This document shows positions 1-6,078 of a stretch of DNA of 8,835 bases, piece by piece (position 1 is the stretch's first letter; each line of letters starts with the position of its first letter). This DNA is from Chloroflexota bacterium. GTDB lineage: Bacteria > Chloroflexota > Anaerolineae > CG2-30-64-16. The stretch lies in NCBI GenBank assembly GCA_029555885.1, contig JAKPQT010000089.1:1-8835 (forward strand), in the 5' to 3' direction. A program made the translations under genes and the position numbers. The notes under the pieces are model-generated. The model did not search any database. It worked only from the letters and a program-made list of their open reading frames with translations, and had not been told where the DNA came from.

Positions 1-1
1 C

Positions 2-127
2 AGCAACGGTTTTGCCGAAGGCGTCAATCTCAAAATCAAGATGCTCAATCGGCGCGGCTTCGGCTACCGCAACTTCGAGCACTTCCGCTTGCACGTTTTG
101 GTGGCCTTCGGGCCTCCTTCCCGCTAA
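2..127 (+). CDS. ISL3-like transposase, C-terminal end only (5' end outside the window)
   Basis: An open frame enters from the left edge and runs 41 codons to a TAA at 125-127. Its residues include NGFAEG, then IKMLNRRGFGYRN, then FEHFRLHVL. This is the characteristic C-terminal block of ISL3-type DDE transposases, in which the Glu of the 'NGxxEG' motif is the third catalytic acidic residue and is followed by a basic IK-x-x-x-RRG-x-G-R stretch. Such enzymes cut and rejoin the ends of their own insertion sequence. The gene converges on the UxuA-like gene, with 46 bases between the two stops. Only the tail is visible, so it cannot be said whether the element is intact or a relic. The C-terminus appears to end naturally rather than by frameshift. 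Family assignment rests on motif memory alone. Confidence 0.7.
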   Translation, partial: SNGFAEGVNLKIKMLNRRGFGYRNFEHFRLHVLVAFGPPSR

Positions 128-152
128 AGGCCGGAGAGCCAAAAAAGCCTTT
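126..152. repeat. Short inverted repeat after the transposase stop, possible insertion-sequence end
   Basis: AAAGGC at 126-131 is the exact reverse complement of GCCTTT at 147-152, with a 15-base spacer that includes a run of six A (141-146). Read on the minus strand from 140 the sequence is GGCTCTCCGGCC. Its GGCTCT beginning resembles the outer end of many ISL3-family terminal repeats, so the right end of the element could lie near 140. The left end is outside the window, so this cannot be verified here. The T-run that A141-146 gives on the minus strand could also help end transcripts of the UxuA-like gene, but no stem sits directly before it. Confidence 0.25.
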
Positions 153-172
153 GCGGTCTTCGCGTCTTCGCG
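149..172. repeat. Octamer tandem repeat (three units)
   Basis: Three 8-base units lie head to tail: CTTTGCGG, then TCTTCGCG twice. The last two units are identical and contain the palindrome CGCG-TCTT-CGCG (161-172), able to form a small 4-bp hairpin. The repeat sits immediately after the stop of the UxuA-like gene (174-176) and beside the transposase end. It is short, and its role is unknown. Confidence 0.5.
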
Positions 173-173
173 G

Positions 174-1220
174 TTATTTCGTGCGCGCGGCCACCGCCTG
201 AACCAGCCCGCGCATGTAGCCGACGGCATATGCTTCTGCGGCATAGCGCCCGCCGATGACCTGCTGCAGGTGGTCGGAGATGATGGCTCCATTGAACCCC
301 ACTTCTTGCAGCGCGGCCATGATTTCGAGCATATCCGCGTAGCCATCATCCAGGAAAGTCTCCACGAAGCCTTCGGGCATGGGGGCCGTCACGTTGCGGA
401 AGTGGACCTTGAATAGTTTGCGCTGGCTGCCGAAGTAGCGGATGGCTTCGACCGCGCTCCTGCCCATCGCGGGGCCGCCCTCCAGCCAGCAGCCCAGGCA
501 GAGACAGACGCCGACGTTCGGGCTGTCGGCAAGCTCCAGCGCGCGACGGTAGCCGTCGAAGTTGCCGAAGATGCAGCGCGGGATGCCGCCGAGCGGGTAG
601 ACCGGCGGATCATCCGGGTGGATGCCGATGTACACGCCCGCTTCCTCCGCAACCGGCACGACCTGGCGGATGAAGTACGCGTAGTTTTCCCACAGCTCGT
701 CTTCGGTGTATGCGCGGCCGTGCGTCAGCGGCAAATCCCACGACCGGTCGATCCACCGGCCCGTGCGAGCCCGGTCCAGCCGGAAGGCGCGGCCGTTGGC
801 GCCGCCGCGCACCGGCTCCGGCTCGGTGCTCCAGATGCCGTTGGCCATGTGCGCGTACGTGGCGTAGTGGATGCCGGCCGCGCCCAACATGCGGATGTAG
901 GCCAGGTATTCGGCGATCTTGGCATCGCGGTCCGGCAGGTTGAGCGTGACGGCTTCCATGTTGTGGACCGCGTGGTTGGCCAGCCGGTAGACTTTCAGCC
1001 CGCCTTCCGCAAAGCGGCGCACGACGGCACGGTAGGTCTCGACCGAGGCATCGGCGGCCGGGACCGCGGTCATGACCCATTCGATGCCCAGCTGGCGAGC
1101 AAACTGCATGTCTTCGGCGGACGCGTTGGCGGGCAACTGGGTGCCGATCTGGATGCCGGGCCGGGAGCCGGTGTAACCGGGGATGATGAGCGGGTAGGCG
1201 CGAGCGGCGGTGGTGAGCAT
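174..1220 (-). CDS. Mannonate dehydratase (UxuA)-like TIM-barrel enzyme
   Basis: A 348-residue soluble protein with no signal peptide or membrane segment. Known UxuA enzymes dehydrate D-mannonate to 2-keto-3-deoxygluconate in hexuronate breakdown and bind a divalent metal through His, Cys, His and Asp. Matching signatures are visible in order: IHPDDPP (200-206) followed by IPR (213-215); a Cys-rich segment VCLCLGC (238-244), where C241 fits the family's C-x-G position; VHFRN (272-276); and SDH (315-317) where UxuA has PDH. The protein is shorter than typical UxuA (about 390 residues), and the segment between the second and third ligand regions is Cys-rich, so the substrate may differ. The reading frame stays open upstream to 1337, but those 39 extra residues are translated repeat DNA. 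The ATG at 1220 has AGGAG six bases upstream and is preferred. No other sugar-catabolism gene is in view. Another sugar-acid dehydratase or a xylose-isomerase-like enzyme is possible. Confidence 0.7.
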   Translation of the reverse strand: MLTTAARAYPLIIPGYTGSRPGIQIGTQLPANASAEDMQFARQLGIEWVMTAVPAADASVETYRAVVRRFAEGGLKVYRLANHAVHNMEAVTLNLPDRDAKIAEYLAYIRMLGAAGIHYATYAHMANGIWSTEPEPVRGGANGRAFRLDRARTGRWIDRSWDLPLTHGRAYTEDELWENYAYFIRQVVPVAEEAGVYIGIHPDDPPVYPLGGIPRCIFGNFDGYRRALELADSPNVGVCLCLGCWLEGGPAMGRSAVEAIRYFGSQRKLFKVHFRNVTAPMPEGFVETFLDDGYADMLEIMAALQEVGFNGAIISDHLQQVIGGRYAAEAYAVGYMRGLVQAVAARTK

Positions 1221-1226
1221 GGCGGG

Positions 1227-1231
1227 CTCCT
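1227..1231 (-). promoter_or_regulatory. Ribosome-binding site deciding the start of the UxuA-like gene
   Basis: The minus strand reads AGGAG here, six bases before the ATG at 1220-1218. No comparable site precedes the upstream in-frame start at 1337, which lies inside repeat DNA. This supports the 348-residue form. Confidence 0.7.
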
Positions 1232-1287
1232 GAGTGACGAGTAATGAGTAATTAGAAATTAGGAATTGGGAATTGCGAATGAGGGTC
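1232..1287. repeat. Degenerate heptamer tandem repeat
   Basis: The plus strand can be cut into about eight consecutive 7-base units, most ending in AAT. The unit GAGTAAT occurs twice exactly (1239-1252), and later units such as TAGGAAT (1260-1266) differ at the first positions. The same heptamer phase continues on the opposite strand in the right arm of the inverted repeat (about 1340 back to 1309). The block is AT-rich compared with the GC-rich genes either side. It resembles the short tandemly repeated heptamers described between genes in cyanobacteria and similar AT-rich intergenic heptamers in other phyla. That comparison is from memory. Confidence 0.7.
1251..1279 (-). promoter_or_regulatory. 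Possible promoter of the UxuA-like gene, formed by heptamer repeats
   Basis: On the minus strand TTCGCA (1279-1274, four of six matches to TTGACA) and TCTAAT (1256-1251, five of six matches to TATAAT) are separated by exactly 17 bases. Transcription would begin near 1244, giving a leader of about 24 bases with the ribosome site at 1227-1231. Because the repeats are AT-rich, chance hexamers are expected, so this is weak evidence. Confidence 0.25.
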
Positions 1288-1340
1288 ACAGTTGGCGCCG
1301 ATGGCCGAACTCGTAATCCCTCATTCGCAATTCCCAATTC
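1263..1340. repeat. Perfect 23-bp inverted repeat (78-bp element), possible transcript-end hairpin
   Basis: Bases 1263-1285 are the exact reverse complement of 1318-1340, with a 32-base spacer. The right arm starts directly after the stop codon of the PA14/LysM gene (1343-1341). Transcripts of that gene would therefore end in a very stable hairpin that could stop transcription or protect the 3' end. There is no T-run directly after it in the minus direction, so it is not a textbook Rho-independent terminator. The arms are made of the heptamer units noted nearby. No target-site duplication was recognised and no transposase is inside, so a MITE-like origin is only a possibility. Confidence 0.85.
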
Positions 1341-2411
1341 TCAGCGGCCGGACAGCAGTTGTTCGAGCGGGACGCCGTTGATCAGGAACGCAACCTGCTT
1401 GACCGTGTCGAACTGGAGCGCGGTCTGGCGCAATTGGGCCTCGACGCGCGGGTTGTCGCACACGCCGCCGAGCAGCAGCGTGCCCGTCAGCTTGACGGTC
1501 CAGCTTGTGCCGACGCGGGTGATTTCCTGGATCGCCAGGTTCGACTGGTACAGCGGGTTGTACAGGCCGGATTGGCCGTAGTACCGTGTCTTGAGCGAGA
1601 ACAACTGGTTCAGCGCGGCAGTCAGCGGCGCGGTGGTGGGCGTGATGTTGCGCCGCACGCCGACGACCTCATCGCCGCAGCCGACATTGCCCGTGCCCTC
1701 GCTGATGAGATAGACGCGCACCTGGCTGTAGGTGGTCGTGGGCGGCTGCGTGCCGGGGGCTGGGATGACAAGCCGCTGGCCGACGCGGATGCGATCCGGG
1801 TTGGTGATCGATGGGTTCGCGGCCATGATCGCCGCGATTGTCACGCCGAAGCGTGCGGCGATGCGGGCCAGGGTGTCACCGGTGCGGACGATGTAGGTCT
1901 GGCTGCCGGTGGGCGTGGGCTGGGGGGTCGGCGCCGGTGTGGGACTGGCTGCCTGCTCCCACCAGAAGCGCGCGGCTGCCGCGCCGCCCGCATCGAAGTA
2001 TTCCACCCGGAAGGCATGCCGACCGGCGGCCAGCGTCATGGTCGCCCGATCAGTTGTGACCGAGCGCGGCCGCCACGCGTCGATGAGCAGCCGGTCATCC
2101 ACGAAGACGCGCACACCGTCATCGGTGGCCGCATAAAAGGTGTACGTGCCCGCGGTCAGGTCCATGTAGCGGGTCCAGCGCGCTGAAAAAGCGTCGCCGG
2201 TCATGCTGGGGTCCGGCGTGCCGGTGCCCCACTGAAAATCGATCAGGCCGTCGATGCGGGTGAGAGCGGGCGCGCCGATCAGGTGCGGGTTGGCATAGAA
2301 CTCGGCCTGCCAGCCTTCGGAGGCCTGTGCGGCGGCGGGGCGGGGTGCGGCTCCCGCGAGAGCGGTACAGAGCACTGCGATCAACAGAAGTCGGGCGATC
2401 AAACGGTTCAT
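1341..2411 (-). CDS. Secreted PA14-LysM-GerMN-like protein
   Basis: A 356-residue exported protein. Residues 1-30 form a Sec signal peptide: Arg3 and Arg7, a Leu/Ile/Ala-rich core, and an AQA cleavage site. The Cys in the core does not fit a lipobox. Residues about 33-152 match PA14, a beta-barrel carbohydrate-binding fold, with WQAEFYAN, ATDDGVRVFVDD and a closing FWWE. A Pro/Thr linker (156-169) leads to one LysM domain (about 171-217; YIVRTGDTLARIAARFGV then VGQRLVIP), which binds N-acetylglucosamine-containing glycan such as peptidoglycan. The C-terminal region (about 231-350) has the layout of a GerMN domain: a VRVYLIS strand, LTAALNQL, and FDTVKQVAFLINGV. It carries two Cys (245, 318) that could pair. 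The likely site is the cell wall or envelope surface; the ligand is unknown. The frame is open to an ATG at 2423, but that ATG precedes the ribosome site, so the ATG at 2411 is chosen. The gene appears to be transcribed alone. Confidence 0.85.
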   Translation of the reverse strand: MNRLIARLLLIAVLCTALAGAAPRPAAAQASEGWQAEFYANPHLIGAPALTRIDGLIDFQWGTGTPDPSMTGDAFSARWTRYMDLTAGTYTFYAATDDGVRVFVDDRLLIDAWRPRSVTTDRATMTLAAGRHAFRVEYFDAGGAAAARFWWEQAASPTPAPTPQPTPTGSQTYIVRTGDTLARIAARFGVTIAAIMAANPSITNPDRIRVGQRLVIPAPGTQPPTTTYSQVRVYLISEGTGNVGCGDEVVGVRRNITPTTAPLTAALNQLFSLKTRYYGQSGLYNPLYQSNLAIQEITRVGTSWTVKLTGTLLLGGVCDNPRVEAQLRQTALQFDTVKQVAFLINGVPLEQLLSGR

Positions 2412-2413
2412 AC

Positions 2414-2421
2414 TCACCTCC
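2414..2421 (-). promoter_or_regulatory. Ribosome-binding site deciding the start of the PA14-LysM gene
   Basis: The minus strand reads GGAGGTGA, a near-perfect anti-16S match. Its GGAGG core ends five bases before the ATG at 2411-2409. If the upstream ATG at 2423 were used, this site would lie inside codons 2 to 4, which argues for the shorter form. Confidence 0.8.
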
Positions 2422-2456
2422 ATACTCGAATCTTTCTCAATACAGCCATGGGACGC

Positions 2457-2485
2457 ATTGTAGCTAGAATCTGTTCCTGCGTAAA
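2457..2485 (-). promoter_or_regulatory. Likely sigma-70-type promoter of the PA14-LysM gene
   Basis: On the minus strand TTTACG (2485-2480, four of six matches to TTGACA) and TACAAT (2462-2457, five of six matches to TATAAT) are 17 bases apart. Transcription would start near 2450, about 40 bases before the chosen ATG. The promoter lies after the nrdJ terminator, which suits an independent gene. Confidence 0.4.
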
Positions 2486-2550
2486 GTCAGCGAAGTTGCA
2501 GGTGGAGCACCGGCTGTCGCGTCTCCCCGCGCAACCGCCGGCTAAAGCAA

Positions 2551-2574
2551 GACGCTCCCCTGCGGGGGAGCGTC
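2551..2574 (-). terminator. nrdJ transcription terminator hairpin
   Basis: GACGCTCCCC (2551-2560) pairs perfectly with GGGGAGCGTC (2565-2574) around a four-base loop. It lies about 31 bases after the nrdJ stop. On the minus strand the stem is followed by TTGCTTTAGC, an interrupted and rather weak T-tract, so termination could be partial. On the plus strand no T-run follows, so it acts for nrdJ. Confidence 0.75.
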
Positions 2575-2605
2575 GGCCTGGTCAGATTGTGTTATGGCGT
2601 GCGAC

Positions 2606-5116
2606 TCAGCACTCGCTGTAGCCGCAGGCGTAGCATTTGCGGCAGCCCTCCGTGGGGATGAATGTCGCCTGGCCGCAGTCGGGGCACAGGTCACCGATCG
2701 GGCGGTCAGCGATGGGCAGGGCAAGTTGCTCGACATAGGGCTCGGCATCATCTTTGACGGTCTGAGCCTCGGCCGGGAAATGGCTGTTGAGATGCTCGCG
2801 GAGGACCTGCGCCACGGCATCCGGCAGCGAGCGCACCCGGTTGGCGCCGAAGCCGAGCGACCGGCCGCCGCCGATGCCGGCGAGCTGGTCGATGACTTCC
2901 TGCAAGCGCTGGTTCTCGTCCAGCGGCGAGGGCAGGCGCAGGATGAGCGAGATGAGCCGTCCGAGCGCCTCGGAGACCGCGGCCACATCGCTGCCGGCCT
3001 TGCCCACGTTCATGAAGACCTCGAACGGCCGGTTGCCGCCGTTGATGTTCACGGTTACGAAGGCGGTGCCCAGCGGGGTCTCTTTACGGTAGGTCATGCC
3101 GTGCAGGGTGGTGGGCCGCGGGCGGCGCTTCATCATCGGGTACTTGGCCGCGGCCTCGGCGCCTGTGGGCTGAGCCGAGAGCGCAGCTTCGCTTGCTTTC
3201 TCTGGCTCGCCTGCCCCCTTCGACTCGGCAGTCGCCTTCGTCTCCAGCACCACCTCCTGCCGGCTGCCCGTGACGTAGACCGTCAGCCCCTTGCAGCCGA
3301 GATGCCAGCCGAGCATGTAGGCCTGCGCCACATCCTCGACGGTGGCAGTGGATGGGAAGTTGATGGTCTTGCTGATGGAATTGTCCACGAAAGCCTGGAT
3401 GGCGGCCTGCATGCGGACGTGCTCTTCCGCGGTGATGTCCTGGGATACGACGAAGACATGCCGGATGGCCTCAGGCACGTCGGTGATGTCCTGGCAACTG
3501 CCGACCGCGCTGACCTCCTCGCTGATGCGTTCGCGCGTGGCCTTGTCCAGCCCTGCGCGCTCCAGCGCGGCCTCGAACAGCGGGCTGGTGTAGGTCAGCT
3601 TGAGATCGCGCGTGCCGTCCTTCACGGTCCGCGTATAGGCCAGGGCAAAGACCGGCTCGCAGCCGTAGCCCTCGCAGCCGGCGACAGTCCCGATGGTGCC
3701 GGTGGGCGCGACGGTGGTCTGCGCGGCGTTGCGGATGCCGTGTTGCTTGATGCCCTCGACCACGCAGTTCCAGTCCACTGCCGGGCGGCCCCAGTCACGT
3801 TGATAGGGCGTGATGGGCTGGGGCGGCTGCCAGCGCAGGTTCTCCGGATCGTAGATGCTGCCTTTGGTCGCCAGGAACGGCCCGCGCTCCTGGGCCAGCT
3901 CGATGCTGGTCAACATGCAGTGATAGCGAACGAACTCCATGACCTGCGCGGCGAACTCCTGGCCTTCCTCCGAGCCGTAGCGCACGCCCAGCTCGTACAT
4001 CAGGTCGCCCAGCCCCATGATGCCGAGGCCGATGCGCCGGGCGCGCAGCGCCGCCTCACGCAGCGCGGGGACCGCCGGCACGTACTTGTTTGCATCAACG
4101 ACGTTATCCAGGAAGCGGGTGGCGACGACGGTGCTCTCGCGCAGCTTCTTCCAATCGACCTGGCCGTCTGGCGTCACGTGCTGGGCCAGGTTGATGGAAC
4201 CCAGGCAGCAATTTTCGTACGGGCCGAGCCATTGCTCGCCGCAGGGGTTTGTAGCCTCTAGCACATAGAGATGGGGCACGGGGTTCGTGCGGTTGGCTGC
4301 ATCCAGGAAGAGCGCGCCCGGCTCGCCGTTGTGGTGCGCATAGGTGACGATCTTCTCGAACAGCTCGCGCGCCCGCACGGTGCGCCAGGTCTTGCCGTCG
4401 CGCGGATTGACGAGATCGAAATCGGCATCGGCCTCGACGGCCTGCATGAATGCGTCGGTGATGCCGACGGAGATGTTGAAGTTGGTAATCTGCCCTTCCT
4501 GCGCCTTGCAGGTAATGAATTCTTCGATGTCCGGATGGTCGACGCGCAGCACGGCCATGTTGGCCCCGCGGCGGGTGCCGCCCTGGGCGACCTCGCCGAA
4601 GGCCGTGTCGTATACGCGCAGGAAGCCGACCGGCCCGGTGGCAACGCCTGCGCTGGATGCCACGGAGTCACCCTTGGGGCGCAGGCTGGAGAACGAGAAA
4701 CCGTTGCCGCCGCCGGTCTGCTGGATGAGCGCCGCGTCGCGCAGTGTCTGGAAGATGCCGGCAGACTCGCGGCCCATATCGTCGGATATAGGAAGGACGA
4801 AGCAAGCAGCAAGCTGGCCCAACGGCGTGCCTGCGCCAGTGAAGGTCGGGGAGTTGGGGAAGAAACGCAGGTCGGTCAACAGCGCATAGAAGCTGTCTTC
4901 CGTGCTCTTGCTATCATACCCGTGGGCTGCGTCGGGTTCCGCGACCGCCCTGGCGACCCGCCGGAACATCCCTTCGATAGTCTCCGCGGGTTGGCCGTCC
5001 AGTCCGCGGCGCAGATACCGCTTACGCAGTACCTGCTGGCTGTTTTCTGAGAGCTCCAAGTGGCTGGGCGGCGTCAGTGCCGGCACGAAAGACCGAGCTG
5101 TATCCTGGGGTTTCAT
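2606..5116 (-). CDS. nrdJ: Class II (adenosylcobalamin-dependent) ribonucleotide reductase
   Basis: An 836-residue cytoplasmic enzyme that makes deoxyribonucleotides from ribonucleotides, using vitamin B12 coenzyme to create a thiyl radical, so it needs no oxygen. An N-terminal RNR_N-like region (about 20-100) is followed by the catalytic barrel. C105 (AACFVLPI) is the first reducing cysteine. N290-P-C292-G-E294 is the radical-cysteine motif. C303 fits the partner cysteine eleven residues on, and PTGTIG (471-476) fits the substrate phosphate loop. GCKGLTVY (607-614) closes the core. A low-complexity Ala/Glu/Lys linker (about 622-665) leads to a TSCPD domain (about 674-775) and a cysteine-rich tail (C811, C814, C825, C828, C831, C836) that probably passes electrons to the active site. 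No N-terminal ATP-cone is present, so overall activity control by ATP/dATP is not expected. The ATG at 5116 has GAGGAG at 5128-5123. The gene follows nrdR by 115 bases, probably in one transcript. Confidence 0.97.
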   Translation of the reverse strand: MKPQDTARSFVPALTPPSHLELSENSQQVLRKRYLRRGLDGQPAETIEGMFRRVARAVAEPDAAHGYDSKSTEDSFYALLTDLRFFPNSPTFTGAGTPLGQLAACFVLPISDDMGRESAGIFQTLRDAALIQQTGGGNGFSFSSLRPKGDSVASSAGVATGPVGFLRVYDTAFGEVAQGGTRRGANMAVLRVDHPDIEEFITCKAQEGQITNFNISVGITDAFMQAVEADADFDLVNPRDGKTWRTVRARELFEKIVTYAHHNGEPGALFLDAANRTNPVPHLYVLEATNPCGEQWLGPYENCCLGSINLAQHVTPDGQVDWKKLRESTVVATRFLDNVVDANKYVPAVPALREAALRARRIGLGIMGLGDLMYELGVRYGSEEGQEFAAQVMEFVRYHCMLTSIELAQERGPFLATKGSIYDPENLRWQPPQPITPYQRDWGRPAVDWNCVVEGIKQHGIRNAAQTTVAPTGTIGTVAGCEGYGCEPVFALAYTRTVKDGTRDLKLTYTSPLFEAALERAGLDKATRERISEEVSAVGSCQDITDVPEAIRHVFVVSQDITAEEHVRMQAAIQAFVDNSISKTINFPSTATVEDVAQAYMLGWHLGCKGLTVYVTGSRQEVVLETKATAESKGAGEPEKASEAALSAQPTGAEAAAKYPMMKRRPRPTTLHGMTYRKETPLGTAFVTVNINGGNRPFEVFMNVGKAGSDVAAVSEALGRLISLILRLPSPLDENQRLQEVIDQLAGIGGGRSLGFGANRVRSLPDAVAQVLREHLNSHFPAEAQTVKDDAEPYVEQLALPIADRPIGDLCPDCGQATFIPTEGCRKCYACGYSEC

Positions 5117-5231
5117 CCCTTACTCCTCTCATCTCATAGCTATCTTCAGCGCCACGAAACGCAGCGCAAAAATCATCATTCGCAGAGTCACTGGCACAGA
5201 TGACTGCACGTAACCGGTGGTCGGGAAGGAC

Positions 5232-5681
5232 TTACTTGGGCTCGGAGAGCAGCCGCTGAATCTCGCCTTGCAGCGTTTCCACGTCTTCCATCGCCATATA
5301 CACGATGGCAAAGCGGATATAGGCCAGCGAATCCAGTTCTTTGAGTTTCTCCAGGACCAACTGGCCGATGGTGTCGCTGCTCACTTCAGCACGCCCCAGG
5401 CTGAACAGATGCTCCTCGATCTGGCTGACGATGCGCTCAATCTCGGTCATGGCGATCGGCCGCTTGGCGCAGGCGATGCGCACGCCCTGGAGCAGCTTGT
5501 GCCGGTCGAAGGGCTCGCGCCGGCCATCGCGCTTCACAATCAGCAGCGCCTCCGAGATCTGCTCGTAGGTTGTGAAGCGTTTGCGGCAGGTCTGGCATTC
5601 GCGGCGGCGCCGGATGCTGTCACCCGTTGCGCGGGTATCGACCACGCGGGAGTCCGCCTGACCACAGTATGGACACTGCAT
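5232..5681 (-). CDS. nrdR: Transcriptional repressor NrdR
   Basis: A 149-residue DNA-binding repressor of ribonucleotide reductase genes that senses ATP/dATP. The N-terminal zinc ribbon has C3-x-x-C6 and C29-x-x-C32, with the basic stretch RRRRECQTCRKRFTTYE typical of the family. An ATP-cone follows (about 49-139), starting VKRDGRREPFDRHKL and including LDSLAYIRFAIVY. The spacing between the two Cys pairs is two residues shorter than in E. coli NrdR. The frame is open 11 codons further upstream, but NrdR proteins begin M-x-C-P-x-C. The ATG at 5681 gives exactly MQCPYC and has AAAGGTG five bases before it, so it is chosen. The gene lies upstream of nrdJ, its likely target, and behind an NrdR-box-like palindrome, pointing to autoregulation of both genes. 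Confidence 0.97.
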   Translation of the reverse strand: MQCPYCGQADSRVVDTRATGDSIRRRRECQTCRKRFTTYEQISEALLIVKRDGRREPFDRHKLLQGVRIACAKRPIAMTEIERIVSQIEEHLFSLGRAEVSSDTIGQLVLEKLKELDSLAYIRFAIVYMAMEDVETLQGEIQRLLSEPK

Positions 5682-5686
5682 CGTAT

Positions 5687-5693
5687 CACCTTT
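5687..5693 (-). promoter_or_regulatory. Ribosome-binding site deciding the nrdR start
   Basis: The minus strand reads AAAGGTG, five bases before the ATG at 5681-5679. Together with the conserved MQCPYC N-terminus this places the start here rather than at the upstream in-frame ATG (5714). Confidence 0.65.
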
Positions 5694-5890
5694 CCACTCT
5701 GCATCGCGTTGCACTGGCGAGCGCAGCCATCATATATGGGGATGGCGGAGGACGGTCTGGGGTTCGATCAGACGCCTCTCTGCATACCCGGTGGGCTCTA
5801 GCAGTCAGCGGCCATGATCGAGTTGCTTCCTAGCGTGTGAAGGATGCTCGTGAGCCGCGCCACAACCAGTAGTATGTCAAGTCCCGTTCG
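5694..5890 (-). other. nrdR-nrdJ leader region, no gene, potential RNA structure
   Basis: Nearly 200 bases between the NrdR box and the nrdR ribosome site contain no convincing gene. On the minus strand a nested hairpin can form over 5820-5765: CGATCA (5820-5815) with TGATCG (5770-5765), GCC (5812-5810) with GGC (5776-5774), CTGC (5804-5801) with GCAG (5783-5780), and CCC-ACC-GGG at the tip. A second pairing, GTCTG (5773-5769) with CAGAC (5759-5755), would break the outer stem. No cobalamin riboswitch box or T-box was recognised. A 15-codon reading frame ending across the nrdR ribosome site lacks a ribosome site of its own. A regulatory RNA is possible but not shown. Confidence 0.35.
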
Positions 5891-5906
5891 ATACAAGATA
5901 TTGTAT
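5891..5906. promoter_or_regulatory. NrdR box upstream of nrdR-nrdJ
   Basis: The 16-base palindrome reads ATACAATATCTTGTAT on the minus strand; seven of its eight symmetric pairs match. The published NrdR-box consensus (acaCwAtATaTwGtgt) is met at 13 of 16 positions, including nine of the ten central ones. Its place upstream of nrdR itself is the expected one. NrdR operators usually occur as two boxes about three helical turns apart. The only second candidate seen, at 5862-5877, is weak (about 9 of 16), so one clear box is claimed. Confidence 0.75.
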
Positions 5907-5916
5907 TGACCAAGCG

Positions 5917-5968
5917 AGTATACCACACATGAGAGCGGGAGTATAAGCGGATTGGCCCTTTTTGGCAT
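5917..5968 (-). promoter_or_regulatory. Promoter region of nrdR-nrdJ (two candidate -10 boxes)
   Basis: TATACT occurs twice on the minus strand. The distal copy (5945-5940) has ATGCCA (5968-5963, four of six matches to TTGACA) exactly 17 bases upstream and is the better promoter by sequence. The proximal copy (5922-5917) has a poor -35 but would place the transcript start near 5910, with the NrdR box just downstream at about +4 to +19, an ideal place for repression. Either way the leader before nrdR is over 200 bases. Confidence 0.4.
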
Positions 5969-6007
5969 AATTTTAAGGTTGAGTTCTGGGGGATGGGAGG
6001 GAGGCAG

Positions 6008-6060
6008 AAAAACGGCCGGCCCTGTGTGACGGGATGGTCACTCCCGCTGCACAGGGCCGG
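6008..6060 (-). terminator. Rho-independent terminator of the fts gene run
   Basis: On the minus strand an 11-bp perfect stem (6060-6050 with 6026-6016; arm CCGGCCCTGTG) encloses a second 5-bp stem (CGGGA, 6030-6034, with TCCCG, 6042-6046) around a seven-base loop. Three bases after the stem comes TTTTT (6012-6008). This is a strong intrinsic terminator 18 bases beyond the ftsZ stop. It separates ftsZ transcription from nrdR. Confidence 0.9.
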
Positions 6061-6078
6061 TTCGCAGTCAGCGGCGGT

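Noticed and set aside
2594..4261. A long plus-strand open frame of 555 codons opposite nrdJ
   Set aside because: It lies wholly antisense to a gene with complete family motifs. Its composition is the usual by-product of GC-rich codon use, and no domain was recognised.
5117..5231. Possible promoter, terminator or second NrdR box between nrdR and nrdJ
   Set aside because: Only a 5-bp stem (AGTCA with TGACT) and poor hexamers were found, and no palindrome matching the NrdR box. The genes are treated as one unit.
5682..5735. A 15-codon leader peptide frame ending across the nrdR ribosome site
   Set aside because: It has no ribosome-binding site and no run of regulatory codons, so it is probably chance.
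5748..5780. GTTCGATC on the plus strand resembling a tRNA T-loop
   Set aside because: The flanking bases do not form the 5-bp T-stem, and no acceptor, D or anticodon arms are found at the right distances.
5801..6075. A 12-base direct repeat (5801-5812 and 6064-6075)
   Set aside because: A couple of exact 12-mers are expected by chance in a window of this size, and nothing else supports a function.
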